Positions 1-11,740 of a DNA stretch of 64,000 bases are shown piece after piece; the stretch's first letter is position 1, and each line of letters begins with the position of its first letter. Where the stretch lies: NCBI RefSeq assembly GCF_002078875.1, contig NC_034411.1, positions 985,410-1,049,409 of the forward strand, in the 5' to 3' direction. The position numbers and the translations under genes are program-made. The notes under the pieces were generated by a model. The model searched no databases. It saw nothing but the letters and a program-made list of their open reading frames with translations, and was not told the DNA's origin. Source of the stretch: Numida meleagris (lineage: Eukaryota > Chordata > Aves > Galliformes > Numididae).

Positions 1-479
1 GCTGCATGTATCCCTGCAGTGGGATGCTGGGGAGCAGCGGGGTGCTGCAGAGGCAGCGCTGTGCACACAGCTTCCAGGGCTTTGCAGGCTATTCTGCTGG
101 GGGCACAAGGACAGCAAAGTGACTGCTTTGGCAGAAAGATCTAAGGTCTGGGGAAGGCACTTAGCTGGTTCCTGATGTTCTCTGTGCTGGACCTACATTT
201 ATTTCCCATGGTTGTGCTCCTGCATGTCCCCAGTTCAGAGTGCCTTAAGCTATGCAAGATGGAGGTCTGTATTTGCACTCTTTGGGAGAGGTAGGCAAGT
301 TACGTCTTTACTTTTCGTTGAACTGCTCATCTTAAAAGTTTGGGAAGCCAAACTCCTGAATGAAAGAAAAACGCCTCGTATTGTGTTCCAAGGCAGTGGA
401 AGAGGAAAAGGGGGGGTTGAGACTCAGGGGGTTTGAGATGTCCACTCTTCATGCTCCCCCAAGCTGTTTCTCAAGGCAG
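1..479. other. non-coding unique sequence, left edge
   Basis: No coding region can be supported here. The open frames are under 140 codons, overlap one another on both strands and show no familiar domain. The sequence is moderately GC-rich and leads into the CpG-rich patch that starts near 480. If a gene lies to the left of the window, this could be its flank or intron, but nothing in the sequence decides that. Confidence 0.5.
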
Positions 480-1040
480 CGGGGCTTGCGATTGCACACT
501 GTTGTGTTGTGGAGACGTCGGTGTTCATGTCAGCGTGGCAGCGGTGCGCTGAGACGAGGGAAGCAGAAATCTGAGGTTCACCCTGGTGCCACTGCCACTG
601 CAGGCTTTGCCTGCGTGCAGGCCGCGGCTTCGCTTCTCCAGGTGAAGCCGTGCCCCTTTGTTGGGACTCCTGCAACACACAGTTTGTCTGTCTGTAACAC
701 ACAGTTTGTCTGTCTGCAACACACAGTTTGTCTGTCTGCAAGGCCGCTGCGACTGGCTTCCTGACCCGGTGTTGTGGCAGAGTGCTTGGCAAAGTCGCAG
801 TGTGTGGACTCACAGCTAAGCGTTAAACCACGCACAGCGTTGGCTCTGCAGACGTTGCTTAAGAAAATTACGCTTCTGTTGCTCGGAAGGTCACGGCTAA
901 AATATCTTGTTTCCTTTCCTCGCTGTATTCCCTCCTCTCTGCATCCGCGATCCCCTCCATCCGCGTTTAGGCCGGGCACTTCTGGGTTTGTGCATTCTGT
1001 GGATAAAAGGCCTGTTGAGGAAATTCCCCATGCGCTTCGA
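480..1040. other. CpG-rich patch, possible weak CpG island
   Basis: I counted 32 CpG dinucleotides in about 560 bases, far above the rest of the left arm, where CpG is strongly depleted as usual for methylated vertebrate DNA. The patch includes the 22-base tandem repeat at 674-739. Frames of 129-157 codons are open on both strands across it, which is what GC-rich DNA gives by chance, and none resembles a known protein. CpG retention suggests an unmethylated element such as a promoter or enhancer, or a recent GC-rich insertion. No TATA box, splice pair or first exon could be assigned. The call of CpG enrichment is firm; the function is inference. Confidence 0.55.
674..739. repeat. 22-base tandem repeat, 3 copies
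   Basis: Three adjacent 22-base units (674-695, 696-717, 718-739) each begin AACACACAGTTTG and end in TCTGTCTG plus one or two bases. The first unit ends in T and the others in C; otherwise they are identical. There are no spacers, so this is a minisatellite-type repeat and not a CRISPR. It lies inside the CpG-rich patch. Confidence 0.95.
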
Positions 1041-2036
1041 TTTTTTGCCACTTTACTTCCTGCTTGAACTGTCAGTTCCTGGAGTCTCTGAAGGTCTGAG
1101 GCTGTTTTCTCAAGGAAAGCTCTTAATTTAAGTGGCCTGTTAACTGTTAATTGCTGTTCTGTTCTGGCTATTTACCTGAATCTCGTGTCAAACCTGCTGT
1201 TCTGGTCTGGAGGCTACACTGCTTATGTGCTCTGATCTCTAAGCTGTTCCCGCTTTCTGCTGTTTTATTGAAGACCGCGGTAATATTTCTTTTCTTAATG
1301 CAAACTGACACATCCTAGATGTAAGGATTTTGTTGAACAAGCTGCCCCGCTAGAAACTGCTTATACAATAATTTCAAATTTACGTCTGGTTAAAAGAAAG
1401 AAAAACCCCCAAACAAAACCAACAACAATTATCTGAGATGGCAATATTCAAAGAATTTTCTTGTTTCCTGTGCTTCAACATGGATGTATTTAGAGGAGAA
1501 ATGCATATAAAGCTGGGCATGACAGCGAGGAGCTGATGCAGGGTTAGATAGGAGCCCCTGCTTATCCTACTACCAGCATCAGTAAGGCAGGTGTGAGCTG
1601 TGCTGGAGGAACCAGTATGTGCTGCTGGGAAGGCTGGAGAAGGCCGTGCTGTCTCCAGAGCTGTGAGCTGTGCAATTCAAGCAATGCTGGTGCAGCCAGT
1701 GACATTCCGTCCGTAGAAACAATCTTGATTTTCTTTCTTTTACTGCATTTAATGAAACTCTTCTTTTCCCGGGTAGCTAATTTTATAAAATCTGATGCCA
1801 GATTTTGGCTGCTTGATTGGGATAGTCACACAGAAATGTTTAAAAAATGCGAAGAGAATCAATACAATTTTGTCTCAGACTGCAGAGAGCAGTAACGGGG
1901 CTGGTTCCCTTTTGGTGACTATCTGCAGTTCTTGATTAATGAGGGTTCATTCGGGTATTGAGAGAAGAGGAGAACTCTCAAATGACGCTGAATTTGTTTC
2001 CCCTGTATGTAATAGAATGAAACTCTCAGGCTATTG
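1041..2036. other. non-coding unique sequence
   Basis: Nothing recognisable. A 100-codon frame at 1593-1895 (+) has no domain, no convincing start context and no similarity I know of. The base composition falls back to AT-rich after the CpG patch. Confidence 0.5.
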
Positions 2037-2145
2037 CTGGACAGTAAGATATTCTGACATGAATATATATTTTGGAGCTCTGCACAAAATGAGGATTTCA
2101 TGCATAGGCAACGCAGTGTGACAAGTCATATCCTGTGTGACCTTG
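2037..2145 (+). repeat. local dispersed repeat, copy A
   Basis: This 109-base segment aligns without gaps to 3624-3732 at about 85% identity by eye (roughly 16 differences). The shared core includes GACATGAATATATATTT, GCACAAAATGAGGATTTCA and TGACCTTG. A shorter, more diverged copy lies at 3284-3330. The orientation is the same in all three. No tail, terminal inverted repeat or target-site duplication is obvious, so the class (SINE, LTR piece or local duplication) is unknown. Confidence 0.85.
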
Positions 2146-3283
2146 TGCGTACAGTATAAAGTTGTGTAATACGATCTTCTGCTAAATTATTACACAAAAT
2201 AAATAGAACATACCTCATTTTTATGCTAATAATGATATTTTTCAATTCTAAGCTCCTTTTATGCTAAGATCTCAAAGTAAATTACAGGTAGAAGTAAACC
2301 AAGCTTCACAGCACCGCTGTGAGTTGTTGTATTATCATTCGGAGACTACTTGAAGGTATCTTTATTAATTACTGTTGTTTAATTTTCTGTTAATTATTGT
2401 TTGATTTGCTTAGCCTGTGCTGCTGCTCTCTCTCCTAATATGTTAACAGTAAAGTATTATCTTCTGAAGGTGAAGGAAAACAAATATTTTAATTTCAGCC
2501 ACAAGAATGGACAGATCTGTCAAGGGCAAGGGGAAAAGTAATATCGACTTTGATTCCTCAAGGAATTGGCAGTGGTTTTGCCAATAGCATGTGTTTTCTG
2601 TGGCTGGAGCAGGAGGTAAATCTGGTATCGCTGTGATGCGTGGTTTATCCCGTGGTGTAAGTGTGGGTGAAAGGCTGATAAGATTTTACAAAGAGGTTAG
2701 CTAAGGGAACAAAAGAAAGCTAAATTATTTTCTTTAATTTGAATTACAAAGGATAGGATTTCCAGAAGCGCTGATTATTTTCTTGGCTCTGTGGTCATTA
2801 AAGTCAGTGGTAACAAATGTCATTTACTCCGATGAGAGCCGAATTAGGCCACTGGGGTGCTTTTGCAGTCCTGTCCTTGATGTTTGTAAGGCGTGAGATG
2901 GATCTTGCATCCGTGATACCTGCAGCATGTGTTTGTTATAAAGTTCAGCCCAGGAGTTGATTCTCAGTCACGCTGTGGTACGTGGAGATGGAGTAGCATT
3001 TCTGGGGTGAGAACCCAGCCTGTAATGGCTCTTCAATAGCTTTTTCCCCATCGATGTCAGTACTTTGGACGGTCAATTAGTACAGAATTTGCTCGAACTT
3101 CTTAGTGCGTATTTACAACCTTAATTCCAGTTTAACAGAATGTTTTGTGGTGGAACATTTACAAGAAAGAGCGTGTGGAAAAATTATCGCTGCATGTATT
3201 AAGCACAAAGAAAGCATCCCTGTACTGCTGTGTAGGAGCAACTGACAAAACAGAACATATTACAAGAAGCTATCTTTTTCATT
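2146..3283. other. non-coding unique sequence between repeat copies
   Basis: AT-rich sequence with no supportable gene. Around 2800-2870 there is a loose match to the CATTGA-TTCAATGGG type of old amniote repeat (AGTCAGTGG and GAATTAGGCCACTGGGG), too decayed to classify. No long simple repeat is present. Confidence 0.45.
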
Positions 3284-3330
3284 AAGTCTGCACAAAACGA
3301 GGATTTAACGCATGGGCAGCACAGTCAGTC
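3284..3330 (+). repeat. local dispersed repeat, copy C (internally deleted)
   Basis: The stretch CATTAAG followed directly by TCTGCACAAAACGAGGATTT matches the middle of copies A and B, but lacks about 30 bases that in copy B separate ATTAAG from TTTGCACAAAATGAGG. The similarity then fades after the CAGCACAGT segment. It is the most diverged of the three copies. Confidence 0.6.
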
Positions 3331-3623
3331 CCAGCGGTTTAGTGCCCGTAATCCCACCTTGAAAATGGCTTCACCATCGTAATTACTGCTACAAAATGGA
3401 CACCGCTTCCATTTCTGGCATGGCTACTTCACACATAACTAATTGCAGGCACGGGAGGCGAGGTCTTATTTTACCAGCCACCTAGTTCCAGCAGTGCAGC
3501 TGTGTTAACCTGCCCGTAAGATTTCCAGTCTCAAACTGATAACTTTGAGCTTTGCCTTATTTTGTCACAATAATGCAGAGCGTGTATGGCAGCCGGCCTC
3601 ACTTTGGCCAGCTCAAACTATCC
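3331..3623. other. non-coding spacer between repeat copies C and B
   Basis: Unique sequence; no open frame or RNA gene can be supported. It may belong to the same parent repeat as copies B and C, but I found no counterpart beside copy A. Confidence 0.4.
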
Positions 3624-3732
3624 CTGGACATTAAGATACTATGACATGAATATATATTTGTGAGCTTTGCACAAAATGAGGATTTCACGCATAAGCAACA
3701 TAGTGTGACGAGTAGTATCCAGCATGACCTTG
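3624..3732 (+). repeat. local dispersed repeat, copy B
   Basis: The 109-base partner of 2037-2145, about 1.59 kb downstream and in the same orientation, about 85% identical. At that divergence the duplication or insertions are old. See copy A for the shared core. Confidence 0.85.
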
Positions 3733-5670
3733 CAAATGCAGGCTGAGCTCCAAATGCTCAGCTCAAAAGAGGAAGGAGTAGAGCAGAGTCTCAGGTTCTA
3801 GGAGGAAATCCCATCGTTCGGTTCCAAGCCTGCAGTGAGCTCACAACTCTTCCTACAAGTTCCTGAAACTCACCGTGTTACACGGGTGGTGAAGTAGCAT
3901 GGCTCAGAACAAAAAATTCCATTGACTTTTATAAAGGCAGGGTCATTGTTACATAAAATCCATAGTAGCCAGTGGAACTCATCACAGGGAGCTGCAAATC
4001 CTCTTCGGGCCAGAGTCTTCAAAGCCTCCGTGTTCCAGATGTGGAGCGCTGTTTCTCATTTTAATGGGCCCTATGTTTCGTCACTTGTTTAGGCTACAGA
4101 TCTTATACATTTTCTTATCTGTTTTTCTCTCTTGCTGAATGAGGGATAGGTCTTGATGGAACAGTTTTTTCTGTCTTTCAGAAATAGCATGACTTTTTAA
4201 AGGAAATAACGTAGGAAATAACGTATGTTTGCATATATATATACACACCGATAAATATAGGGAGGTTGACCTCTTGGAGGTTATCTTTGCTCAGGTAGTG
4301 TTATTTTCTTGTACAGGGGAACTGAAATAAGACCTTGAAGTACACAAGTTATCCTTATTTTGATGGTAAATGACAATAACACTCCTATATCCAATGAAAG
4401 GGCAGGATTGTGTGAAGTGTAACACACTAAGTAACTGTCCTTGTATTTGCAAGAAGTAGTTAATCTAGTTTGTCTTTTGGTATGGTCTATTAGGAAAACC
4501 ATACCTAAATGTTAGATTTATGGGTATTTGGATGCAGGCACAGTATATTCTAGACTCAGTGCATACACTTTGGCCTAAGAACGCATTCATTTTGCTTCCA
4601 AAAAGCATTCTATAAAGTGCAATCTGTTGGGTAATATTTCTTAAATTATAAAATCTTTGAGGTTTGGATATTCATGTACATTTGCAAAACACTGAGTATT
4701 TATCTCTGACTGGGGCCTGTGCGTAGTTTAGAAATATAAATATTTAATGGTAATCATAATTATCTTTTTTTTCATAATTTGAAGTTCCATCTTCACAATT
4801 TTTTTTTCTACCACCTTGAAGAATATTCTCGTGTCATCAGAAGCGTTTCTGAAATTCACTTTTGTGCATTATAAGAATTCCACACTTCATAAATTGCAGA
4901 ACTGTCTGCTCCAACCTATCTCCAGTTTAAGAAGTACAGAAATCAGAATGCAAGTGGTATGACTGAATGTGTTCTGTGGAAGCCTCTACCGTCGTTTTAT
5001 TTCAGATCAAGAGTGATGTTGCGCACTTTTGGTGCTTCGATTCTCATCATGGAGTGGTCTCCTAATACCTGAAATGGATTTCGCTTGGAATAAACTACAC
5101 TAGAGCGTATTATCTTGGAGCACACCTAGTGGGACCATTGTAGAACTGGATTGAAGTAAACCATCTGAAAAGTAAGCAGTGTGGATGTTGGGTCTTTAGC
5201 ACCCGTTTGCTTTGCACATCATCCCTTGTTTCCCTTTCTCATCTGCTAAATGGTCCTTGGTCTTTGAGCTGAGAGTCCATTAGGAAATAAGTCCTGCTGC
5301 TGATTGCAATTGCACCTAGCTTACTGCTTTGCTGAAAGGTCTCCAAGGAATATTCTGTCAGATACCAACTCAGTGGAGTATACTCTTCTTTATTAACACT
5401 GTGAAAGAAATGACAGAAGGGTTTTCTTTTGACTGTATATGACTTGGTGGAGAAGCCCAGTTAATGGAACTGTTTGTGGAGTCTCCTGCTTGATTTTCAC
5501 TGTATGACCACGGGGTAAGAGACCTCCTGAGGCAAAGGCTTCACCGTATGCCACCACAACCACGTGGAGGGGTACTGCACATGACCTATGAAAACTCCGC
5601 AGAATATTGAGTATTTTGAGTATCCATTTAAAAATGGCTGTCGTGATGAATTGACAGCAGCAGTAGCAAA
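3733..5670. other. non-coding unique sequence
   Basis: AT-rich, with no supportable gene. It includes a short direct repeat of GGAAATAACGTA near 4201-4224, an alternating TA run near 4236, and the motif TTCCATTGACTT at 3917-3928, which recurs elsewhere in the window. Open frames are 61-73 codons and random in appearance. Confidence 0.45.
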
Positions 5671-5925
5671 TAAATAATACATATTTTTAAAATTCCCGTA
5701 ATTACATGTTTACCCAATAGGCCAGAACAGCTCTGTCCCAAGGAGCTGTTGCAGTCTGAGTAAATAATACATGTTTTAAAGTCCATAATTACATATTTAA
5801 ACGATAGACTATCGAGGAAATAATGCACATTTTAAAAAGTCCATAATTACATATTTACATGATAGTCTGTAAGTTCTGTAATTACTTATTTGCACAATAG
5901 ACCATAGCAGCTGTTACTGTCTATT
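5671..5925. repeat. degenerate AT-rich tandem repeat, about 4 units
   Basis: Four units can be aligned, starting near 5671, 5761, 5818 and 5872. The shared pattern is TAAATAATACAT, then TTTTAAA, then GTCCATAATTACATATTTA, then a variable A-CNATAG segment. Units 2 and 3 are about 55 bases long. Unit 1 carries an extra 35-base segment with an 8-base inverted repeat (AACAGCTC at 5726-5733 and GAGCTGTT at 5743-5750). Unit 4 is partial. Small frames open on the minus strand through this region reflect the repeat and are not genes. Confidence 0.8.
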
Positions 5926-8900
5926 ATGGTTACTCTCAAAGAATTATATTATGGATTTTTTTTATATCTTAAAAAAAAAAATTATATTTAACTAGGACAT
6001 TGTATTATTCGTCTTAAAAAAATCCACGAACCCCTGAGATAAGAAAATCTCTAGAAAGGTAAAAACTTCAGGGTGATACGGAGGCAGAGAAGTTCTTAGC
6101 CATGCAGTGATACGTGTCTTTTGCTTAGCACGAGAAACGTAGGATTTTTTATTAATTTCAGAATTTCTTTCTTTACGTAGCTGCTATATAAGTATGCAAC
6201 ACAATGTGACTATACTTTCCTTATTGTGTAGACGCTCAATCAGGATAAGCATGTGGGATAACTAACATTCTTCCGTTCCTCTTCTGCTCTTACTAAAACC
6301 GGTGATAAAACTCCCATCAACCCTGGTTTGAGAAACCATTTATACCGAGGACAGCACTTAAGCCTGTACTCGAAATCGATGGCACTTAAGCATCTTTTTA
6401 AAAAATAAGCACATACTTAAGGCCTCTCATGAATTCCGATGGACTGAAACATGTGATTAAATGCTTTCCTGAATTGGGATATTGTCTTCTGTGAAGGCGG
6501 AACTGGAACTCTCCAGGTGTGTGGCTTATGGGTGGTCCACAGGTTTGTGTTGTTCGTGGCTTCTCCCCGAGGAATAGCTTTTTCAGCATGATCAACTACA
6601 GGCGTGTGCGTGCAGGAATCAGTACTATAGCAAATGCCTTGCTGCTCCTTTGTTCTTTGGAGAGATTCATGGATTGAGAATTCCTCCAGTGTTTTCCATA
6701 GCTCAGCCGCTGAATTTATTCCTCATGTTAAAGACTGGATCAATACACCTAAATGAGACTTCTGTCCATAATTACTACTAAATAGCAAGGCTAAATCAAG
6801 CAAGTCAGAATCTGACATTTAGCTCAGTCAGACCTTGCGCATTTAGCAATGAAAGAAAGTATGAAAGGGACCTTTGATCCTCACCGTTAGTTTCATTAAA
6901 ACATTTGAGTTAAGAGAATTTAAATTGTTGGGAGCCCCCACTTACAGATAATGGCTAAAATGTAATGAAATATGCAAGTACATTTTAACAGTGGTTTGAG
7001 GTCCATCTGCACCATATAGGCTGGTTGCATTTGAGGGTAGCAGGCGGAAGAGCTGAAGGTTTTGTCAATGAACAGTATAGCACCAAACTTGGTAAAAAAA
7101 GGGATCTGTCTGGAGATAAAGGAGCTGCTGGAGTTGACTTGCACAGGGGAAGAAAATGCTCGACAAGATAATTGTTCTGCTATTTTTTTTTGCTGTGGAT
7201 CTTCCCAGATGCTGTTACTGACACTAGTGCGTGCATGCGGATATTTGGTTAAGTGACCTGGAGCTTCAAAGGCCAAAGGGAAAGCCAATGTCAGTCCTTT
7301 GTTAAAAGCCCAAAGTGGGTAGAAGAGATTATATAGCAGGCCTAGATAGCAGGAACCTCATTCTCTCTTGCGTGGTGCTTTTTACTTGTGTAAAACAGAT
7401 GAATGGCATTACCTGCCTGGTTGGTATTTGAAACCAGCAAATGAAAACAAGGGTTGTAAAGGATTAGAGAACCAAATACAAAAGCACTAACTTTAGATTG
7501 CATAGTAACCATTTTTAAAGCACCCACGTTCTTGTTCACGTTCTCCACAGCAAATCCTTGCACTGAAAAGTAAGTTTACCCAAAAAAACAAGATGTGTTG
7601 CATCATGTAAGCTCTATGAAGGGAATGCCATATTATCATATGCTTTGGAGGGCACAAACCAGCTTATTTTATTGTGAAAAATCCCACCAGGGGGACAGCA
7701 CAAGGAATATTACATGAGGAGGGTAAGCAAATTCCAACACATTATGTTTGCCAATAAGTGGCACTTTGTACCCGTGATTTTGTTAATTGCCAGAAGTAAT
7801 TTTAAATCCATCAGTTATCAATGACTAATTCTATCAGCTCTGTTTCCAGGAAGAAAGTTAAAATCCCAGTAGGAATGACGCAACACTTTCTCCTTCATAG
7901 GCAGATACATTTAGTACAGAGTAATTTGTCTCCCATGGTATTTTGGAATAGCTTTGAAAAATTAGATTTGAGGCTAAGGGGAGATTTTATTGCTATCTTC
8001 ATGTGTGTAATGGGAGAGTATGTGTCTTTTTGAGAAGACAGAGCCAAACTTTTTCCTGAAGTGCATAGTGAAAGAAGAGGAGGAGGACACAAACTGCAGC
8101 AGGGGAGGTTCTCATTTGGTATTGGGAAGAATTTCTCACAGTGGGGCTGGTCAAACATCGGAAAAAGCTACCCAGACTGAAATCTCAACCCTTGGTAACT
8201 TTTTGCACTGAGTTCCCAACTATCTTTTGTAGGATGCCGTATACATGGGACAGGCTTTTACTGCTGCAGAGAATCTGGAGGTGTCAGTGGCTCAGGTGGG
8301 AGATCCCACACCGTCTTACCTGTATTTTGCAGAGAGCTTTTGCATTAAAAATGTGCTGTGCTATGTCAAAATAAACTTATTACTGTTATTGGTTTGTGGA
8401 GGTCCTCATTTGTGATGGAAAAGCAGGTGATTACATCACTTGGCAGATATGATGCCAAATTTGTCAGAAATACTTATTCACTTTATATGCACTTGTTAGT
8501 TTTCTTTTATTGCTTTTGTTATTATAATGGAATTTGAGGACAGAGACAGATTTCTTCCCTGCAGTGTTAACTACAGTAAGAGGTAGCATTATGGCACTGT
8601 CATCTATTGCCTCTTATAATGATAAATATTTCTGAGACAAAGCATTGTGAAAACCTGTATGTATAATTTCCTCTATCCTTGTTATTAGGAGGAAGAGTAA
8701 AACTATAGTTTGCTGTTACTAGGGGTTGTCAGCAGCTAAATGATTCCTCACAGGTAGAGAACACCTCCTTTATCCCACCATCTTTTCTGTAGTTTATTCA
8801 CTGTTCTTTTAAGATTTTTATGCAAGCAATATCCTTTTCCCATCCAGACCAGTGTTTTGCATTTGGTGTTACCAGGCGCAGCTGAGGAGCACTGCAAGAA

Positions 8901-11638
8901 AGGAATGACCATCCTTTAAATCCTTTTTTTTTTTTTTTTCTTGGTCCTTTTTACTCTGTTAAATGCAAGAGTCTGTGAATGCAATACTGAAATGGCTGGG
9001 CCTGGGAGAGGCTGTCGAGTTTTCCAGCACAGTCGGTCAGCAAGGCTTATGTTATTATAGGTGGATACAACTGGGACTCAGGGGAACTAAAGAACTTTCC
9101 CAGTGCATCCCTGGAAGAAAGGTAGTGTAGCTACTACAGCACTGAGGAACTGGTTTGTCAAACAAACTGCCTGGTTTGTCCCATGCATTCATCAAGACAA
9201 AACAGTGCACTTTAGTGAAGCTGGCTATTTTCCTTCCATCTTAAATGTATTCTGAGAGATGAATTCGATGAATTTCAGTGTTCATCAAAGCAAAGGAAGT
9301 TCTACTGCAGCTCTACCTGAGAGATGGTGTGGGAAGGTGTTGTGCAAGCAAGCCCTCACGGCTGTGTAATGGACTTCAAACCTGCCCTCCCACACCCCTT
9401 CAATGAACCGTCAGACCTCTCTAGTTCAAAGAGGATAAAGCAGAATTGGGCTGTAGTTACCAGGTTCATCTGTTTTTCTGTTGCATGGAGCCCAGAATCT
9501 TTGTTTTAAAGGGCGCTGGAAAAATATGAAGCAGGGGACTAATGCAAGGGCTAATAGGAGGAGCAGGAGGGATGTCCTATGACCGTAGCTAAGAAGTTTA
9601 CGCAGCAGCAGATCAGAGTAGCTGTGGTTCTACCCTATTGAGTCCCACAGCAATTTAAAGTCAATTAAAGTGATAGGTGTAAGAAAGATGAGGGAAAAAA
9701 AAGCGAATTTTCAGATACAGCAAATTCTGTTTATTCATGCCATTCTTCTTCTTGCATCTTGAGTTCTACTTCTGTTGTTCAAAGGATGTCTATTTTCAAA
9801 ATGCAGCTGAGCAACTTTCTGATAGCAAAACAGGTCTGTTTTGGTCTTGATAGTCTTACAGGCATGCACCTAAAATAAATTATTCAGAGAAATAGATGTA
9901 TTTGTTGCTGCTAATGGTGCATGCTAAGTAGTAATTGTTCATGTCGTCCAGGAGATATATTTGAAAAATAAGTTAGATTTTTAGGAATCAGGTATTCAGG
10001 TGACCAAAACAATGATTTCCCCGAATTTTTATATGTCTCTATTTTGAATATTTGATATTTACACACCCAAAGTGACGTGACCCAGCTGCTGTTCTGTAGA
10101 AGCTTTGTTGAATGAATAAATAAAATTAAAAGTCTTGTTCTCATTTGTGAACAGTGCATAGAAGTCATTGATCGCTAACATAACTAGGTTATAGTGGTTT
10201 TGGTCCCTAAAATATATTTTAATACACTGATTAATTAGCATAAAACCAGTTAATATTCACAAACTCGTGTTTTCACCAGCTCCGGCCCAAGATCTTTACA
10301 TAACCACAGTGTATTTTACTGGTGACTGTTGATTGCATTTTCTTTACACCCTGAACAGTTTCATGCAGAAGTAGCTGTGTATAAGAAATGTGCAAATGCT
10401 AAGTGTTTGGTTCGAGGCTGCTTGAGAATTCGGCATATCTGCATCCCCAGCTATCACATCATTTCACAGCTGCATTTATATTCAGTCAATGGTGTTAACA
10501 CTGTAGCTATTTTTTTGTGGTAGGTCCTGTAATTTCTCTGAATGCTATTATAATAACTTCCCTATCACCTGCACCTTTTAATGATTCATAAATTCCTTGA
10601 TTTCTATGAACAGCAAACTGTAATAGCTCTATGATCAGAACAGCATGCGAAGGTATGGGAGAAACTTCTGCTGCCTGACTACCTCCAGCTTTCCTTCATT
10701 GCCTGACTAAATTGTTCAAAATGAGGTTTCCACTACAATTTGAAGCAAGGAACTCCTGAGTTCAACACGAATACCAGAGAAGGAGACCATGCTGAAAATT
10801 AAAAAGCAAAATAGACAATAACATGTAACAGATTTCAGATAGGGTACGTGAAAGAGCGTGCACTGTAAAACAGGCATTATTAGCCGTACCGTAATTTCTT
10901 TTTCCTCTTTCAGTCATTTGGTCCTTTTAACTACCAATTTCCCCTACCCATTGCCTACACACATGCACTGCCCACATGTTCTGCCACAATTATACTTTCC
11001 AGTAACATTTTCCTGGGATGGTTAAACAGCTTCATCTGGAAACACAAAGGGGCTTCTGTGAAGCAGGTTGTGTGATAAATGCTGGATCTCTGCCATTCCT
11101 GTTTGTTTTCGACCGGCCTAAGCTAAATCCATCCCTGAAAACTGCTGTTAAGTGAAATATTGTAGACATGGCAGAAATCACCGATGCTATAATCAGAAGT
11201 GCCTGCTTTATTTATTTATTTTTCCCCCCTCTTAGCTTTTAAGAAACCAGTTCACTCTTAGAATTAGGCACTCCATGCTTTTCCTGAATCCGGTGATGTG
11301 CTCCATTTTATTCCATCTTGGCAGTGACTTAAAGCTTTGACTCTCTGCTGGCCATGTCATGTCATGTGTAATCAGGCTGCTTGAACGGTGGCCTCTACCA
11401 CAGAGCTCAGTGGTTCATGTTAATGTTGGTAGATTTCTCATCTGATTGGGCAGACATGGAGAAAAGTCTCCTTGCTTCTGAAGGTATGTGGTACCTTAAT
11501 TTCATAAATAAGCTTGCAGTATGCTGTGATGGGATCTGCTGTGTAGAGAAATTGAGAGCTGTCAACGTGCTCCTTTCAGAAGCTGTGAAGTCATTAAAAA
11601 ATGAGCTTTCATTGATCAAGGACTTGGTTATGTAGGGA
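5926..11638. other. non-coding unique sequence, 5.7 kb
   Basis: No gene can be supported; the longest frame is a 122-codon minus-strand one (6920-7288) with no recognisable domain. Simple sequence consists of A/T runs near 5951-5985 and a T run at about 8923-8939. There is a TGTCA triplet repeat near 11355-11367. No CR1 tail motif was seen. It is consistent with intergenic or intronic avian DNA. Confidence 0.45.
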
Positions 11639-11740
11639 GTGATTTTTCAGATGTGCGTAGTGCTGGCCTAACTCTGTGTCCATTGAAGTCAATGGGAGTC
11701 CTACCATTAGCAACAGAGTTAGGCCACTTCTGAATATCAC
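11639..11740. mobile_element. MITE-like element with inverted arms (degenerate)
   Basis: Perfect 14-base inverted arms TGGCCTAACTCTGT (11664-11677) and ACAGAGTTAGGCCA (11713-11726) flank a near-palindromic core CCATTGAAGTCAATGGGAG (11680-11698). The symmetry continues outward: GTGATTTTTCAGATGTG at 11639-11655 pairs loosely with the segment ending GAATATCAC at 11740, with about 11 extra bases in the left arm. From memory, the TTTTCAG / CATTGA-TTCAATGGGAG / CTGAAAA layout resembles a small non-autonomous DNA transposon common in reptile and bird genomes. I cannot name the family with certainty, and no target-site duplication is clear. Confidence 0.65.

Noticed and set aside
674..739. CRISPR-like array of three repeats
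   Set aside because: The 22-base units are directly adjacent with no spacers, and the DNA is vertebrate; it is a short minisatellite.
578..1051. 157-codon minus-strand frame as a gene
   Set aside because: It lies in a GC-rich patch where frames are open on both strands, includes the 22-base tandem repeat and shows no known domain.
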